Origin: Odontesthes bonariensis
Taxonomy: Eukaryota; Chordata; Actinopteri; Atheriniformes; Atherinopsidae
Length of the DNA: 64,000 nucleotides
Assembly (NCBI RefSeq): GCF_027942865.1
Contig: NC_134517.1
Coordinates: 8,947,705 to 9,011,704 of the forward strand
Reading direction: 5' to 3'
A program made the translations under genes and the position numbers. The notes beneath the pieces were generated by a model. The model saw nothing but the letters and a program-made list of their open reading frames with translations, did no database searches and was not told where the DNA came from. Below, one piece after another: positions 1-11,398 of the stretch; within the stretch, counting starts at the first letter, position 1, and the number at the start of each line of letters is the position of its first letter.

Positions 1-154
1 TTTCAACAAAAGACAAGTCTGAAGCTATTGTATCCCTAATAAAATTTAGAAAAAACATCTCTGGTCAAGACTAACTCAGTTGACTAAACATGGATGCGAA
101 CAGACCCTGACATCATACAACCACAAAGAGCTTTATAAAAGAACCGCTACAAAC

Positions 155-1701
155 CTAACTCTGGAGACATGGGTCGAGGACGACGGGTCTTTCCTTTCGT
201 CTTCAGCTGTTGTCCTTTTTTGACACTAGTACTCATCTGCTGGGGTTCGCTTGTTGTCGGTGGAACATCCTCTTCCATTTTTTCATCTTCCACAATAATT
301 ATAGGGACTTTTATCTTGGAGGCTTGTTTGGATAGCTCCACTTCCATTACGTCCTGTGTTGGGGTAATTGATGTTGTCCTTGAGGGTTTCGTAGGAGCTT
401 GAGGAGGAAGATCTTGCACGTTCACAGCCCTTTTCTGTACCAGAGGACTTTCAGGTCTGTTTTCAATTTTTCTTAATACTGCTTCTATTGGTGTCTTTCT
501 CCCTGAAGTTCCATCCTTCTGTGCTGTTTGTACAAGAGATTCTTGGATGTGTGGGGATTCTTGCATTCGAGATACCCTTTGAACAAGCGGACTCGGTGGC
601 CTTCGTTCCACCTTGCGTAACGTCATCTCTGTAAGATTTCTGCTTGGCGAGTCTTCCCTCTGTTGTTGATGTAGTGATGGTGATGATGATCTCTGAATGA
701 TTTCTGTAACTGGACTGACTCTATTTAATTCTCTCACAGACCGTTGTCCTGGTAGATCACATAACTGCATTGACTCCGGGGGGGATGCTACCTCTCCATA
801 TCTTCTACCTGTAACAGTTGTTGAGCGAGTGGTAGTTGGATTTTGGGGTTGGGATTTATGCTGTTCTTCTGGTGCGTGCTGTTGTTGCTGCATTGGTTGT
901 TCCTTTTCTCTTTGTTCCTTGGCCCACTGCACACGTTCTCTTTCTTGGAGCTTTTCTAGAACTTGAGGAGGAATCGGTTCGATTTTCCGAAAGGGCTGGC
1001 GCTGCTTAGCCTTTAGGGTGAGTTGCTCAGTTGAAAAAGATTTTTTTAGATGGGGTTTTCCAACAAGTTTCTTGATGCGCTGGAGCTCCTCCGTGAACTT
1101 GTTCTCAATGTCCTGAACTTTTTGGGTGTAGCGAGGTTTGTCCTCCAAAGAAGCAGCTCTCTGTCTAAACATAGATCTCCGTTCAGCAGCATCCTCTTTC
1201 AGAGCCTCCCTTAGATCTTCCTTTGAACTTTCTCTTGAGATGCCCAGCCGGCTTCCGCCATCATCTGAATCTACAGATCCAGCACGATTGAACCCCGCCC
1301 AGGATCTGCCAGAAATAGAACCTTCTGGAATATCAAGACTTCGTCTCCGCTCCTCTAAGCCCCGAACTTTCTCAAAAACCTTTGAGCTTACCCTTGTAAG
1401 CTTTGGAGAAGGTCTAAGAGTAAATTCCTTCCGTGAGGACTCACTCAGTGGAGTCTGTGGTCGAGAGTCCTGGGTGCTACCTTGAGACACGCCTTTTGGC
1501 TGTTTTACCTTTTCTTCAAACTCCCCAGGCACTGTGTCTTGGTATTCACTTGTCACGACAACTTTCTTACGGAAGCTGAGAGGAGTAGTTGAACCAGAAC
1601 GACTTGGCATTGGAGAGGTGGAGGTACGTTTGACCAGTCTTGGAGATGGTGGTGGGAGAACTCGTGGAGGAGATGCTCTTGAAAAATCCTCTGATTGGCT
1701 C
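155..1701 (-). CDS. speg: speg, large coding exon (fourth found here)
   Basis: This exon encodes the long, low-complexity linker between the first and second Ig domains of SPEG, a giant muscle kinase of the MLCK/titin group that acts at the triad and sarcomere. The frame is open for about 515 residues. Landmarks shared with mammalian SPEG, from memory of the family: an SRPQTPLSE motif, an EERRRSL motif, an AERRxxFxQxAASL motif, and RPRPMSPEL at the end (mammals have RARPTSPEL). The stretch is rich in Ser, Pro and Arg, with a Gln run near the middle. The acceptor is TTGTTTCAG before base 1701 and the donor is GTTTGT after base 155, so the apparent stop just beyond is intronic. The next exon (second Ig domain) lies outside the window. 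Phase fits the upstream exon at 1871-1937. Confidence 0.93.
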
Positions 1702-1870
1702 CTGAAACAATGATTGAAACTATTATTAAAAGCAAATTCTCTAGGAATCAGTTATCAATTGTGAACCTGTTAACGGTCATTAAAAAAATTACACATTAAA
1801 ATAGCAAACTATTGCTAGACAGATCGAGGTGTTTTTTTTAATTAAATACGAAAGTGTGTATTTTGCTTGC

Positions 1871-1937
1871 CTGTTAGAATGATCTTCAATTCCATGTGTT
1901 CTATTGTTATCCTCTGCACCTTTGTCCATCACTGCTT
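1871..1937 (-). CDS. speg: speg, small coding exon with a GC donor (third found here)
   Basis: A 67-bp exon is proposed from phase logic. The exon before it (2359-2445) ends with one spare base, and the large exon after it begins with the last base of a codon, so those two cannot join directly. This stretch has an acceptor (pyrimidine-rich, ending ATGAG), an open acidic frame (AVMDKGAEDNN...), and ends with two spare bases before GCAAGC. AG|GCAAGC matches the known minor GC-AG donor class. Using it restores the frame across all four exons. I do not recognise this peptide in mammalian SPEG, where the same linker is also acidic. The exon is inferred, not proven. Confidence 0.6.
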
Positions 1938-2358
1938 CTCATGTAAAATAAGAAATAAATTGACAAATTGTACAAAGATGCAACTCTAATTAAACAACAT
2001 TTTCCTCAATTTCCACCTGATTGGAAATCAAACAAATTGGGCACGCATTTTAACATTAAAATATAAACATCTCAAACAGTAACTATTAATAACTAGTAAT
2101 ATTGCTCTCTCTCGTGGATTCTTACAGTAACCACTGAGCAATTTTTCCAATTGACATATATATTTCCATCAAATTTTCTGACTTATTAATAGCAAAAACT
2201 TTACATGGCACATAGCTGTCTATACTTAAATCTGGACAAATTTGGTTCAAACATTGAAGTTTTGTGTACTTCTAAATGCCACATTATTGTAGTTTTGACA
2301 TAATTTCATGGGTTAAAAACCATAATATTACAACAGCTGTTGGAAACATGTTGGTTAC

Positions 2359-2445
2359 TTGTATGAACAGCCTGGTCTTCAATGTCACCACTTTCTTCTT
2401 TGGTCTCAAATTGGTCTCCACCTTCATCCTCTGTTGTTTCAGAAT
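2359..2445 (-). CDS. speg: speg, second coding exon found here
   Basis: This 87-bp exon completes the codon left by the first Ig exon to give DSETTEDEGGDQFE, matching the mammalian SPEG sequence just after the first Ig domain (DSETAEDD). The acceptor is a T-rich run ending TTTAG before base 2445; the donor is GTAACC after base 2359. The encoded 28 residues are strongly acidic and look like a flexible linker. A downstream donor in the same phase (GTAATA, near 2320) is also possible and would lengthen the exon by about 13 residues. The exon lies 11 kb from the first exon. Confidence 0.85.
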
Positions 2446-5400
2446 CTAAAAAAACAAAAAACAAGACTATTGCTTAGTAAGAATCAGAAGGAATGTCAAA
2501 GAAAGTCAGGCAGGAACGACATAAAATCTTTTGATCAGTAAATTGATGATTGGCATTAATGAAAAAAAGTGTACAAAGAACCAGCTGACAACCTTATCCT
2601 TGTCAGTGGACTCTTTCATACTTTGCAGGAAGATGCAAAGTAATACGTGTAAATCATGAGAAATAAATTCTTGATTTAAAAATAAATTTAATCCCATTTA
2701 TCAAGCAAAAATGCATCTCCAAGAATATCATTCATTTTCTTCAAATTGATCATTTATTCATCACAAATTGGATTTTAGATTATCATTATTGTATTTTCCC
2801 TTTTTACTAAAATTTCAACTAAGAGGAGTGAACTAAATTTGCTGCTGCTGAATTTTCTGCTTAGTCTTACCCGTCAAAAATCTGCAAATCTGCAAGTTAT
2901 TGTTAAGGATGGAAATATAGGCAAAATGAATACTAGTGTGTGAGTATTTTGAGGAGAAAGTAAATTCAATTTTTTTGTTTTATCTTAAAACTAATCCAGC
3001 TGTACCATCTGAGGTTTTCAAACAGAGAGAAAATTCAATCACTGGAAGGACTCAAAATAGAGATGAATACTGAGTCATTGGCATCCAAGCCGCTCTCATG
3101 AGGTGTTTGCTTCACAGTAGGTGTATACTCATAAATAACCGTTGTTCTCTTGCAGTAAAAAAGCACGATAGAGCAATGTTGGTCATATTGAACATGGCTG
3201 ATAAGTAGAACAATCATATCAGCGCTTTAAAACTACATATTAGACAGAAAACTTAATTCCTCCATTTTCGACTTGTATTTCCTTTTTGTTTTGTTTACTA
3301 TATCTGATGCATGTAGGTACGTAAGCACATTAATGCCATGTACCAAAAGAAATCTTTTTCTATGAACAGCGAAACATATAACAGATATTTTTTATTTATT
3401 CACTGCCATGATTGTATGGATATTGAAGTGCTAAACACATCCGTTTCACTCCACTGTATATAGACTTTATACTGTACTCTATATAGTGTTGCAAAATGAT
3501 TAACCCCATTTAGCATTTTCTCTATTTTGTTTGCTTATAGCCTGATATTGTAATTGAAAAAGAAATTAAAGTGTATGAGCAGCACATTTCACAATCAAAG
3601 ATCCTTCTTTCATGTTTGTATCTTTGGTGTTTTTCTTTTTGTCTTCCATAAAACCAAGCTTGGTGGAGTGTAAGGCTGAACCTCTGCCGCTCTCTCTGGG
3701 TTATCATTTAGCTTTTCTTTTTTTTACCTCCTTGACCTTTTTTGGAGAATTCTTTGGTCTTTTTAGTGGTGCTTGCTTGGTTGTGCCCCTTACTTAGTGG
3801 GGTCACACTCTGGGGTCACACTTAAAGACATACAGGTGGACTTAAATAAACTAATTATGTTCCCTCTGAGGATAATTGAAAGCTTCAGATTGTAATTTAG
3901 GGCTGAGAAGGAAAGGGGGAAATAAATATGCATGCACTATTTTTTAGTATTTCTTTTATTTCTTCTTTTTTATTTGACCAAATCACTTTAGATTGTTTTC
4001 TTTTATGTTACATTACATAAACTCCCAAAACATTGAACTCCTGGTTGTAATGCAACATTATAGGAAAAAAAACAGGGGATGAATACTTATACAAGTCTCT
4101 GTACGTCAATAAAGAAGAGCGTATGTGTGTTAAAAAACTGTAGAACTCCATTGTTCCAGTGGAACTTTCTGCAATTCTTTCAAATTAGCTGTTTAAAATG
4201 AGATGTTTTTAGCTTTTGATTTTTATTCAGAGATTTCAAGTTACTTTCAAATGGCTAAGATGAAGGTATTTTTAAAGTAACAATGGTATTTATGGTATTT
4301 ATTATGAATCAGGGTGAAGAGCAGCTTCAACAGCTACCTTTAAGCACTGCAAATGCATCTGACACTCAGCTGAACACTGTGTGGCCAGCTGTTGAGCAGT
4401 AAAGTCAATTTAGTGTTTCTATTAGCATTTTTGGTGCTTAATGCTCCATATGCAATTCACTGTTGAACTGGTGCAGAATGAAAAAATGAAAAAGATCTAA
4501 GAAAATTGAAACAGCACTTGCCTGATTTTTTCTTTGGTCAGAATGTTTTTCATGGTTTATAAGTCCTCGACAGGTATTTTTTTGTCTTGGCTTACGTTCA
4601 GCAGCAGGGTATTCCCCAACATACACTGGGGGTTCTCAGCCATTAATCTACGCCCACATAAGGACATTTTCTATGAAGACATCAGCAATTTGGATGCACA
4701 AGATTCAGTTTCTTACATGCTGTAACTCTGCTAACACACATGTAAAAATCCTTTCAATTAAATGCAAAGAAAAATGTAAAGAAGGCACTTTTGTCCACGA
4801 TGTAACAAGTCAGTGTTTCAGCAGTTCCTTCTGAGAGAATCCATTTCTGAAAAGCTTAGAGCATAGACCTCCATCCGCAGGTGGAAATGTCTCTTGAATG
4901 CATATCATCCACTCTGAGGGAGCCCCCCTGTCCACACAATGGCCAGCAAATAGTGTAAGCATCTTCCCCCGCTGTGTTCCACCCCACAGGCAGTGCACAC
5001 CGATAGGCAGAAAAACCAGTGGGAGTGATCCAGCCCTCTTGAGATCAGTGTTCTACAGCATGGGTTGACATTTTTCATCTTTCCCTTCCTCCCCATGTGT
5101 CTGTGTCTTATTCTTTTACTGGTGTAATGAGCTGATGTGGTCTTGTCGGCGGTGAGGGGGAGAATCGCTGCAACGGAGACCTCCTCACTCCTCTGCATTG
5201 GTTGAGCACTGTTCGCTCTCACAGCAAATGTGTTGCTGTCTGCTTAAACTGACAAGCTGTGCTCACTGCAACACTAATAATACATCACATCGGTATTGCA
5301 TTGTTCTACATAACAATTACAACGGATGCTAATGTTTGATCTTTTAGTGATACTCTAGTAATATTCAGTAAAAATGAATAGGTTCTGCACTGTAAACGAC

Positions 5401-5996
5401 TCGATATCTAGAATTATTTCCACTGATTAAAAAAAATAAGATTTCCCAAGTACACGTTTTATTTCAGCCTTGAGAATAAATCATAGTGCTACCAAACAAA
5501 ATAACACTGCGAGCATTCTGTGTAAGTTTACAACTATAAACAAACCTGTGAATGAAAAAAAATATCTTGTTAATTTCAAAGGCTCTTCAGCTACTAAATT
5601 AGCCAAATAATTGAGCTGTGAATGTTGTGATCATTTTGGAAACACCAACTGGCTAATTTGTATGATCTGTTGCTTACGTAATTTCAGGTCATGGAGAGTA
5701 CCTTTTTGTCTCCTTGGCAACTGCATTTCATGTGCATGCTTTCATATTCACATACTGTATCACTTGTACACTAACGTAATTATGACATTATGTTTCTGTG
5801 TTTGTTACAGCAAGCTTTGGCACTGGCTATGCATTGGAATATACTCAACTATTATAACCCAATATCACAGCCAAGAAACCTTCTCATGGGAAGACAAAAT
5901 GTTATTGCCACAATCATCTGTTCTATGTTCTTTGTTTTCTGTAGTCCTTGTAGGACTGGCGTTTTTTAAACTTTTGTCTTGCTTGGTATTAGAAGT
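2446..5996. other. speg first intron, 3' part
   Basis: AT-rich intronic DNA with only short chance frames. Apart from a probable Tc1-like remnant near 3.8-4.1 kb, I see no gene or recognisable regulatory element. Confidence 0.6.
3830..4115. mobile_element. Tc1-like transposon remnant
   Basis: The stretch ends with a sequence typical of teleost Tc1 elements: a TTGTAATGCAACA-like block, then ATAGGAAAAA, then GGGGATGAATACTTATACAAG (Tc1 ends usually read GTGAATACTTTTGCAAG). Internal AT-rich sequence has the same flavour. No transposase frame remains and the other end was not found. Confidence 0.45.
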
Positions 5997-6555
5997 TAGC
6001 CTGACTACGTCATACTCACGATTCTATTCAGAATGTGAGTCTGATACCGCTCGATAGAGATTTGAGTATGGGGCGTGTTTCAACCGAACCAGGTGAAAAA
6101 ATGCCTCTTCGCTCAATTGGATAGATCTACAACCAATCAGAGCAATGTAGTATGCGACGTAGATTAAGCGACACACACACTTGTTGTAGGAAAGACGGCA
6201 AAAACATCTTTTCTATCGATAAAAGCCTTTATCGCGTTCCTCTGTTCGTCTTTCAAAATGAATGCAATGTGGAGATCCTGTAGAACAGACTCGATGGCAG
6301 AATCTACACACCCTAGCTCTCCACCGGCAGCCATGTTTGTTTCAAACGAATTCAAACCAAGCGCTCTTTAGTGACGTAGTCGATAATGTCCCTGTTGATC
6401 ATCTGTCCATCATCGTATAAAGCCCGCCCTGGCAATCTGATTGGGTCGACTGTTTTAATGTCGAGCATAGAGATTTCCCAACTGAGCAGAGCCAGACCGA
6501 ACTTTCCGACCAAAAATTTTATAGGCGGGGCTAAGTTCGGCTGGCACCCAGGCTA
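5997..6555. mobile_element. short DNA element with TAGCCTG termini
   Basis: The element begins TAGCCTGACTACGTC and ends CACCCAGGCTA, giving a short inverted repeat TAGCCTG/CAGGCTA. It is flanked by near-identical 9-10 bp direct repeats (ATTAGAAGT on the left, ATTTAGAAGT on the right), consistent with a target-site duplication carrying one indel. It contains one exon-like piece of a RecQ-like helicase on the minus strand. It has no transposase and so is non-autonomous. The superfamily is uncertain. Confidence 0.65.
6190..6334 (-). pseudogene. RecQ-helicase-like first exon carried by a mobile element
   Basis: Starting at the ATG at 6332-6334, the minus strand encodes about 47 residues running MAAGGELGCVDSAIES, then LKDEQRNAIKAF, then DVFAVFPT. 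This is the usual start of a RecQ-type DEAH helicase: Q-motif region, then the residues just before Walker A. The Walker A exon (GxGKS) is absent. The frame ends a few codons later at a possible donor (AAGTGTGTG). It is a lone first exon; similar multi-copy RecQ-like genes are common in teleosts. No function is likely for this copy. Confidence 0.55.
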
Positions 6556-6699
6556 ATTTAGAAGTGGCTGATTGATTAGAATAGGGCTGCAAAACTGCTT
6601 GGCTCAGTTTTGTTTTGCTATTGTCTTACACTTTATAGTCTCAGTCGACATTTTATTAGCTTGTATCACCAAAGGTCCTCGCTGAAATGAAAAATCATG

Positions 6700-9000
6700 G
6701 CTTGTGTTAAGACAGACCCTCAAGAGGTCGTATTTGTAATGGACCCTGGACGACCAACTGTCGCTCATCCAGGCTCAGGTCATCTCCCGCCTGGACTACT
6801 GCAACTCGCTCCTTGCTGGCGCCCCGGCTTCTACCATCAGACCTTTGGAGCTTGTTCAGAAAGCTGCTGCTCATCTGGTGTTCAACCTCCCCAAGTTCTC
6901 CCACACCACTCCCCTTCTCCGCTCTCTACACTGTAGCTGCTCGCATCCAGTTTAAGACTCTGGTGTATGGGGGAAATTTTGGGTCAAAAAAATTAAAATA
7001 AATATGAACGAATTTATAAATGTACATATAATTAATATAAATATAAAAGTGTGACACAAATAAATGTATATATGTATATAAATACACATACATTTGTAAA
7101 TATATTTTCGAGATTTTAACATAAATATACATTACTTTGTGTGTGCAGTCTGGCAGTCTGCATTTGTGGATCCATTTTTTTGCATTTGTGGATCCATTTT
7201 TCTGCATTTGTGTCCATGGAGTAATTTTGACACACTCCTACTCTGCTGCACGATGCACAAACAAATGCATGCCGATTTGAATGTGAACAGCGGCACAGCC
7301 CTCTATTCACGGAACATCCACCAGATGGCAGTGTGCAAGGCACAGGGCAATGGCAGTACCTAGCAGTCCAAGACAGAGGCTTTGGACTGGACGATCAATA
7401 TGGAGACGACAAGTGGAACAACTGGATGGGTATGACTAGTAGTTTAATCATTTATAACTTTTCCTAAATCCCTTTGGCTAGGCAGAATGAAAGGTAAAAT
7501 GTAATGTAATGTATACTATAACCCGCGATTTCTTTTCTTATGCTTTGAAATCTGCAGCTTATAACATAGTGCAGCTGATGTTCATTGTGTTATATTTGTT
7601 ATCTAAATGTTCAGAACATATGATCAATGACGCTACTCATAGCAGCTCCGCTAGCATCAATAGCTATTCTGTTGTCAGAATGCTTTCTCCCACTGACCTA
7701 GAACCTGAATCGGAATCTATCAAAGATTCTCTAGGTTCTATCTACTCTGATTCTATCTACGTCAATGCTAGCTCCAGGCCAGTCTTAATGAAGAATACCC
7801 TGGACTAATAAGTTTAATACATTTTACCTTTCATTCTGCCTAGCCAAAGGGATTTAGGAAAAGTTATAAATGATTAAACTACTAGTCATACCCATCCAGT
7901 TGTTCCACTTGTCGACTCCATATTGAGCGTCCAAAGCCTCTGTCTTGGACTGCTAAGTACTGCCATTGCCCTGTGCCTTGCACACTGCCATCTGGTGGAT
8001 GCTCCGTGAATAGAGGGCTGTGCCGCTGTCCACATTCAAATCGGCATGCATTTGTTTGTGCATCGTGCAGCACAGTAGGAATGTGTCAAAATTACGCCAT
8101 GGACACGAGAGCAAAAAATGGATCCACAAATGTAAAAAATGGATCCACAAATGCAGACTGCCAGACTCCACACACAAAGTCAAGCATATTTATTTTAAAA
8201 TCTCGAAAATATATTTACAAATGTATGTATATTTATATACATATATACATTTATTTGTGTCACATTTTTATATTATATTAATTATATATACATTTATAAA
8301 TTCGTTCATATTTATATTCATTTTTACTCACATATATCTCGATCACATTTTTATATTTATATTAATTATATGTACATTCATTAATTCGTTCATATTTATA
8401 TTAATTTTTTTTATCCAAAATTTCCCCCATACTGGTGCTACCCTACAGGGCAGTGGAAGGAACAGCTCCTTCATACCTCCAGGCTATGTTCAAGCTCTAC
8501 ACCCCCGCCTGACCACTTCGCTCTGCGGCCACCAGGCGCCTGGCTGCCCCGTCACTCAGCGGTCCCTGCGCACGATCGACACGGTCACGGCTTTTCTCTG
8601 TTCTGGCACCCCGATGGTGGAACAATCTCCCGACTGATATCAGGACAGCTGAGTCGCTGCCCATCTTTCGCCGCAGGCTGAAAACCCATCTCTTCAGGAA
8701 ACACTACCCTGATCCGCCCTCTGAGGACATCACCTGCTTCGTCCTAGTTCCTTACGCACTTATTTGTTTCCTAAATTGTCTTTGTTTTCTAAATTGTCTT
8801 CCCATGTGTCTAGGTACCTAACTTATCGCACTTACTCTAGCACTAGTTATGCTTTTAGCTGTTTGGTTTTGGAAGGAAATGCACTTATGATTTCTTGTGA
8901 CCTGAAGTTCTTTTGCCTACCGATGTTGAGCACACTTATTGTAAGTCGGTTTGGATAAAAGCGTCTGCAAAATGACCGTAATGTAATGTAATGTAATGCA
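6700..9000 (+). mobile_element. L2-type LINE 3' fragment, split by a foldback element
   Basis: Two pieces, 6700-6967 and 8430-9000, together make the 3' end of an L2-clade LINE. The first encodes the classic reverse-transcriptase C-terminal run LDYCNSLLAG, then QKAAAHLVFNLPKFSHTTPLL. The second continues with TLVY-type thumb sequence, WWNNLP-like and FRRRLKTHLF segments. The 3' tail near 8940-8998 reads TTGTAAGTCGGTTTGGATAAAAGCGTCTGC followed by TAATG repeats, typical of fish L2. The frame is broken in several places and the 5' end is missing. Confidence 0.88.
6968..8429. mobile_element. foldback (long inverted-repeat) element with TA target duplication
   Basis: This element sits inside the L2 copy. 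It starts TGGGGGAAATTTTGG and ends CCAAAATTTCCCCCA, flanked by TA on both sides, as for Tc1/mariner insertions. The two arms, about 6968-7500 and 7815-8429, are reverse complements over more than 500 bp. Shared blocks include the CATTTGTGGATCCATTTTT units, the CACCAGATGGCAG block and GACTAGTAGTTTAATC. A roughly 300-bp centre (7500-7815) has an open 99-codon frame of unknown meaning. It carries no transposase. A transcript across it could fold into a very long hairpin. Confidence 0.85.
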
Positions 9001-9452
9001 AACATCAGGCATTTTAACCTCATTATACAACCAGTGAGTGTATGTATTTGTGGGCATGATAGTAGGCATAGAATGAAAATGAAATGAAATGCAGTGAAAA
9101 AAGGAAATCATAATATGCCAGCAATTTCTTCTTTTTTTTTTACATTAATCGTCCTGAGCTGTTATTGTGTATGGTTATTGATGCTGGCAGGTATGACCTC
9201 CTGTACCTCTCTGTGTTGCAGCAGAGCTGAAGAAGCGTCTGACTGAACACATACCAACTGCAGAGTCATTTGATGTCTGATGTCATAACAATTAAACACT
9301 TAAACACATTAAATCAGTGTAAAAAGAGCGTTAATGTAAACTAATGAATGTAGAGGCTGCCAGCGTATTAGCTTTCCTTCAAAGGATTTGTACGGGGGTC
9401 CACTTTTTGCATGGTTTATTTATGCTAAATCTTACCAAAACTGATCAATGTG

Positions 9453-9640
9453 GGGCGGTCTGTGGCTTAGTGGGTACAGCAGGCGCCCCATGTACAGTAG
9501 GCTATAGTCCTCGCTGCATCTGGCCCCGGTTCGGACGGCCCTTTGCTGCGTGTTGTTCCCCCTCTCTCTGCCCCCTGCTTCATGTCTCTATACACTGTAC
9601 TATCTAATAAAGGCATAAAAAGCCTAAAAAAAAACCAAAA
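9453..9640 (+). mobile_element. tRNA-derived SINE
   Basis: The head resembles a tRNA: box-A-like TGTGGCTTAGTGGGTA and box-B-like GGTTCGGAC. The body contains the teleost SINE block GCCCTTTGCTGCGTG followed by CCCCCTCTCTCTGCCCCC. It ends with AATAAAGGC and an A-rich tail. Both sides carry the same 15-bp duplication AAACTGATCAATGTG (9438-9452 and 9641-9655), so both ends are exact. The perfect duplication suggests a fairly recent insertion. Confidence 0.9.
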
Positions 9641-11279
9641 AAACTGATCAATGTGTTTGCATCAACAGATCAAATGTCATTGTTGATGCAAAGGCTGCAA
9701 AGTTATCTTTCAATTTCAGCATCCATGTCATTTCGAAACATCGATTATCAGCCTCTTTTACCTCTTGTTTTTACTTAGGTTTTATTTAACATGCTGCAAA
9801 AACATTCTGTGCACTCCTCTTTAAAAAGGTACCTGCAGGCATGAAATAATGAAAGGCCACTGCTTGTCTCAGGATTTCTTTCAACAAAGCCAGTGCTTTT
9901 TTTATGTCTTAAATCAGTTTGCTCGTCTGTCACAGATAACAGTTACTTTTAAATCCCAGGTGGCTTTCAATCTCTGAGTGACTTAATAATTTAAAACTTG
10001 AGAAAAATTTTCAACCAGGTTTACTTGATGCCATGCCCTTCTAATGAATACAAACAAACAAAAAACATGAATTTGTTGATCTATTTATTAAAGCAACATG
10101 GTGATGCAGGGGATTTCCACAGTTTAACTTTAGTTCCACCTGTTCGCTCACAGTCATGCTCCAGGAGGAAGACAACATGGTGAGGAAACTATCCAAATAC
10201 ACTGGACAGGGGCCACGGTCCTCTCAGAGGTTACATCGAAAGTTCCATGTATAGGCCAAACCTGTGCAAAACTGTGCAATTACTCTACAAACTTGAAACG
10301 TGCAGTTTTCTGAATAAATCACAATCAGTTATTGAGCTGAATTATCTGCTTTATGCAGATTTTCTGTCTTCACTCTTTTTTTTCAAAAGAAGTCTAGAGT
10401 TGATAATAAGCATGGTGTGTGTAAAGCGTTTTATTGGTTGCAAGCTGATTGGGTCAAACAACTACATTGGCCACCTAATTGCAAAAATTTGATTGAAAAA
10501 TAAACATGATTACCTAACTAATTATTACCGATGAGAAAACTCTGATAAACCTGTGTATCTCACCTGCCCTGCAAGAAATTTCAGAAAGAGTTAGCAAGCA
10601 ATCTGAACTCAGTGAGTCACAATATTCCCACAAAGGACAGTGAGCACGAACTGAAAAGGAGAATAAGTGCTGGTCCTAATATCCATCAGGTTGCCAGAAA
10701 CACGTGCAAATGAATGTTGTTCTGCCTGTGTGTCTGGTGCATCTTTTTGGAAATGCACTCCATCAACAGCCAGTACAATTAAAATGCACATTTAAAAAAT
10801 GGAGGGAGACAGAATTGGTTCGGAATGTTTCAGACCAAGGAAGATGCATGGCATTGTACAACATAATGGCTTTTTTTGTGCTTGTGTAGTTAAAAGATTC
10901 AAATTTGGCCCATTCCCTAATGAGCAGAGAGGGGTAAGTCATTCAGGGCTTGGTTAAAATTAGCAGTGATGTCTTGCAGTGTAATAGGAGAGATGCTGGC
11001 CTGCTAGCATCACAAAAATCTAAGCCCAGGCACATTCCTCTGTATAAATAACTAGGGAGAGTTGCTGGACAAGGGGGGCGGGATAGAGAGACATTTTCAA
11101 AGACGAGTAGAGAGATAGAGAGAGAGAAAGGGTTCAGGCGGTATCACTGAGTGATGGGACAGCTGAAGACTACGAGCATGGCAAAGCAGCAGAGAACTGA
11201 ATCCAATCAAAGGTTAAATGGAACGTCAAAGGAAAACTTCCCTACATAAAACCTCCACCAGCACAAGACTGGTACAATC

Positions 11280-11398
11280 TGGCCTCGTCAAATAGAAAAA
11301 CTTGAAAACTTGGTCTGTGACAGTGTTCTTTGTTTGCTTTTGTAAAGCGACCTTGGGTCCTTTGAAAGGCGCCATATAAATTAAAGTTATTATTAAAA
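11280..11398 (+). mobile_element. LINE-type 3' tail fragment
   Basis: The stretch contains TTGTAAAGCGACCTTGGGTCC, then GAAAGGCGCCATATAAATTAAA and a short ATT repeat, the usual 3' end of teleost CR1/L2-group LINEs. No coding part remains. Confidence 0.65.

Noticed and set aside
4905-5222. 105-codon open frame on the minus strand in the speg intron
   Set aside because: No similarity, no conserved motif, and no splice signals that would join it in phase with speg exons.
8020-8637. 205-codon open frame
   Set aside because: It crosses the right arm of the foldback element into the L2 fragment; the open frame is accidental and dominated by AT-rich Ile/Tyr/Phe codons.
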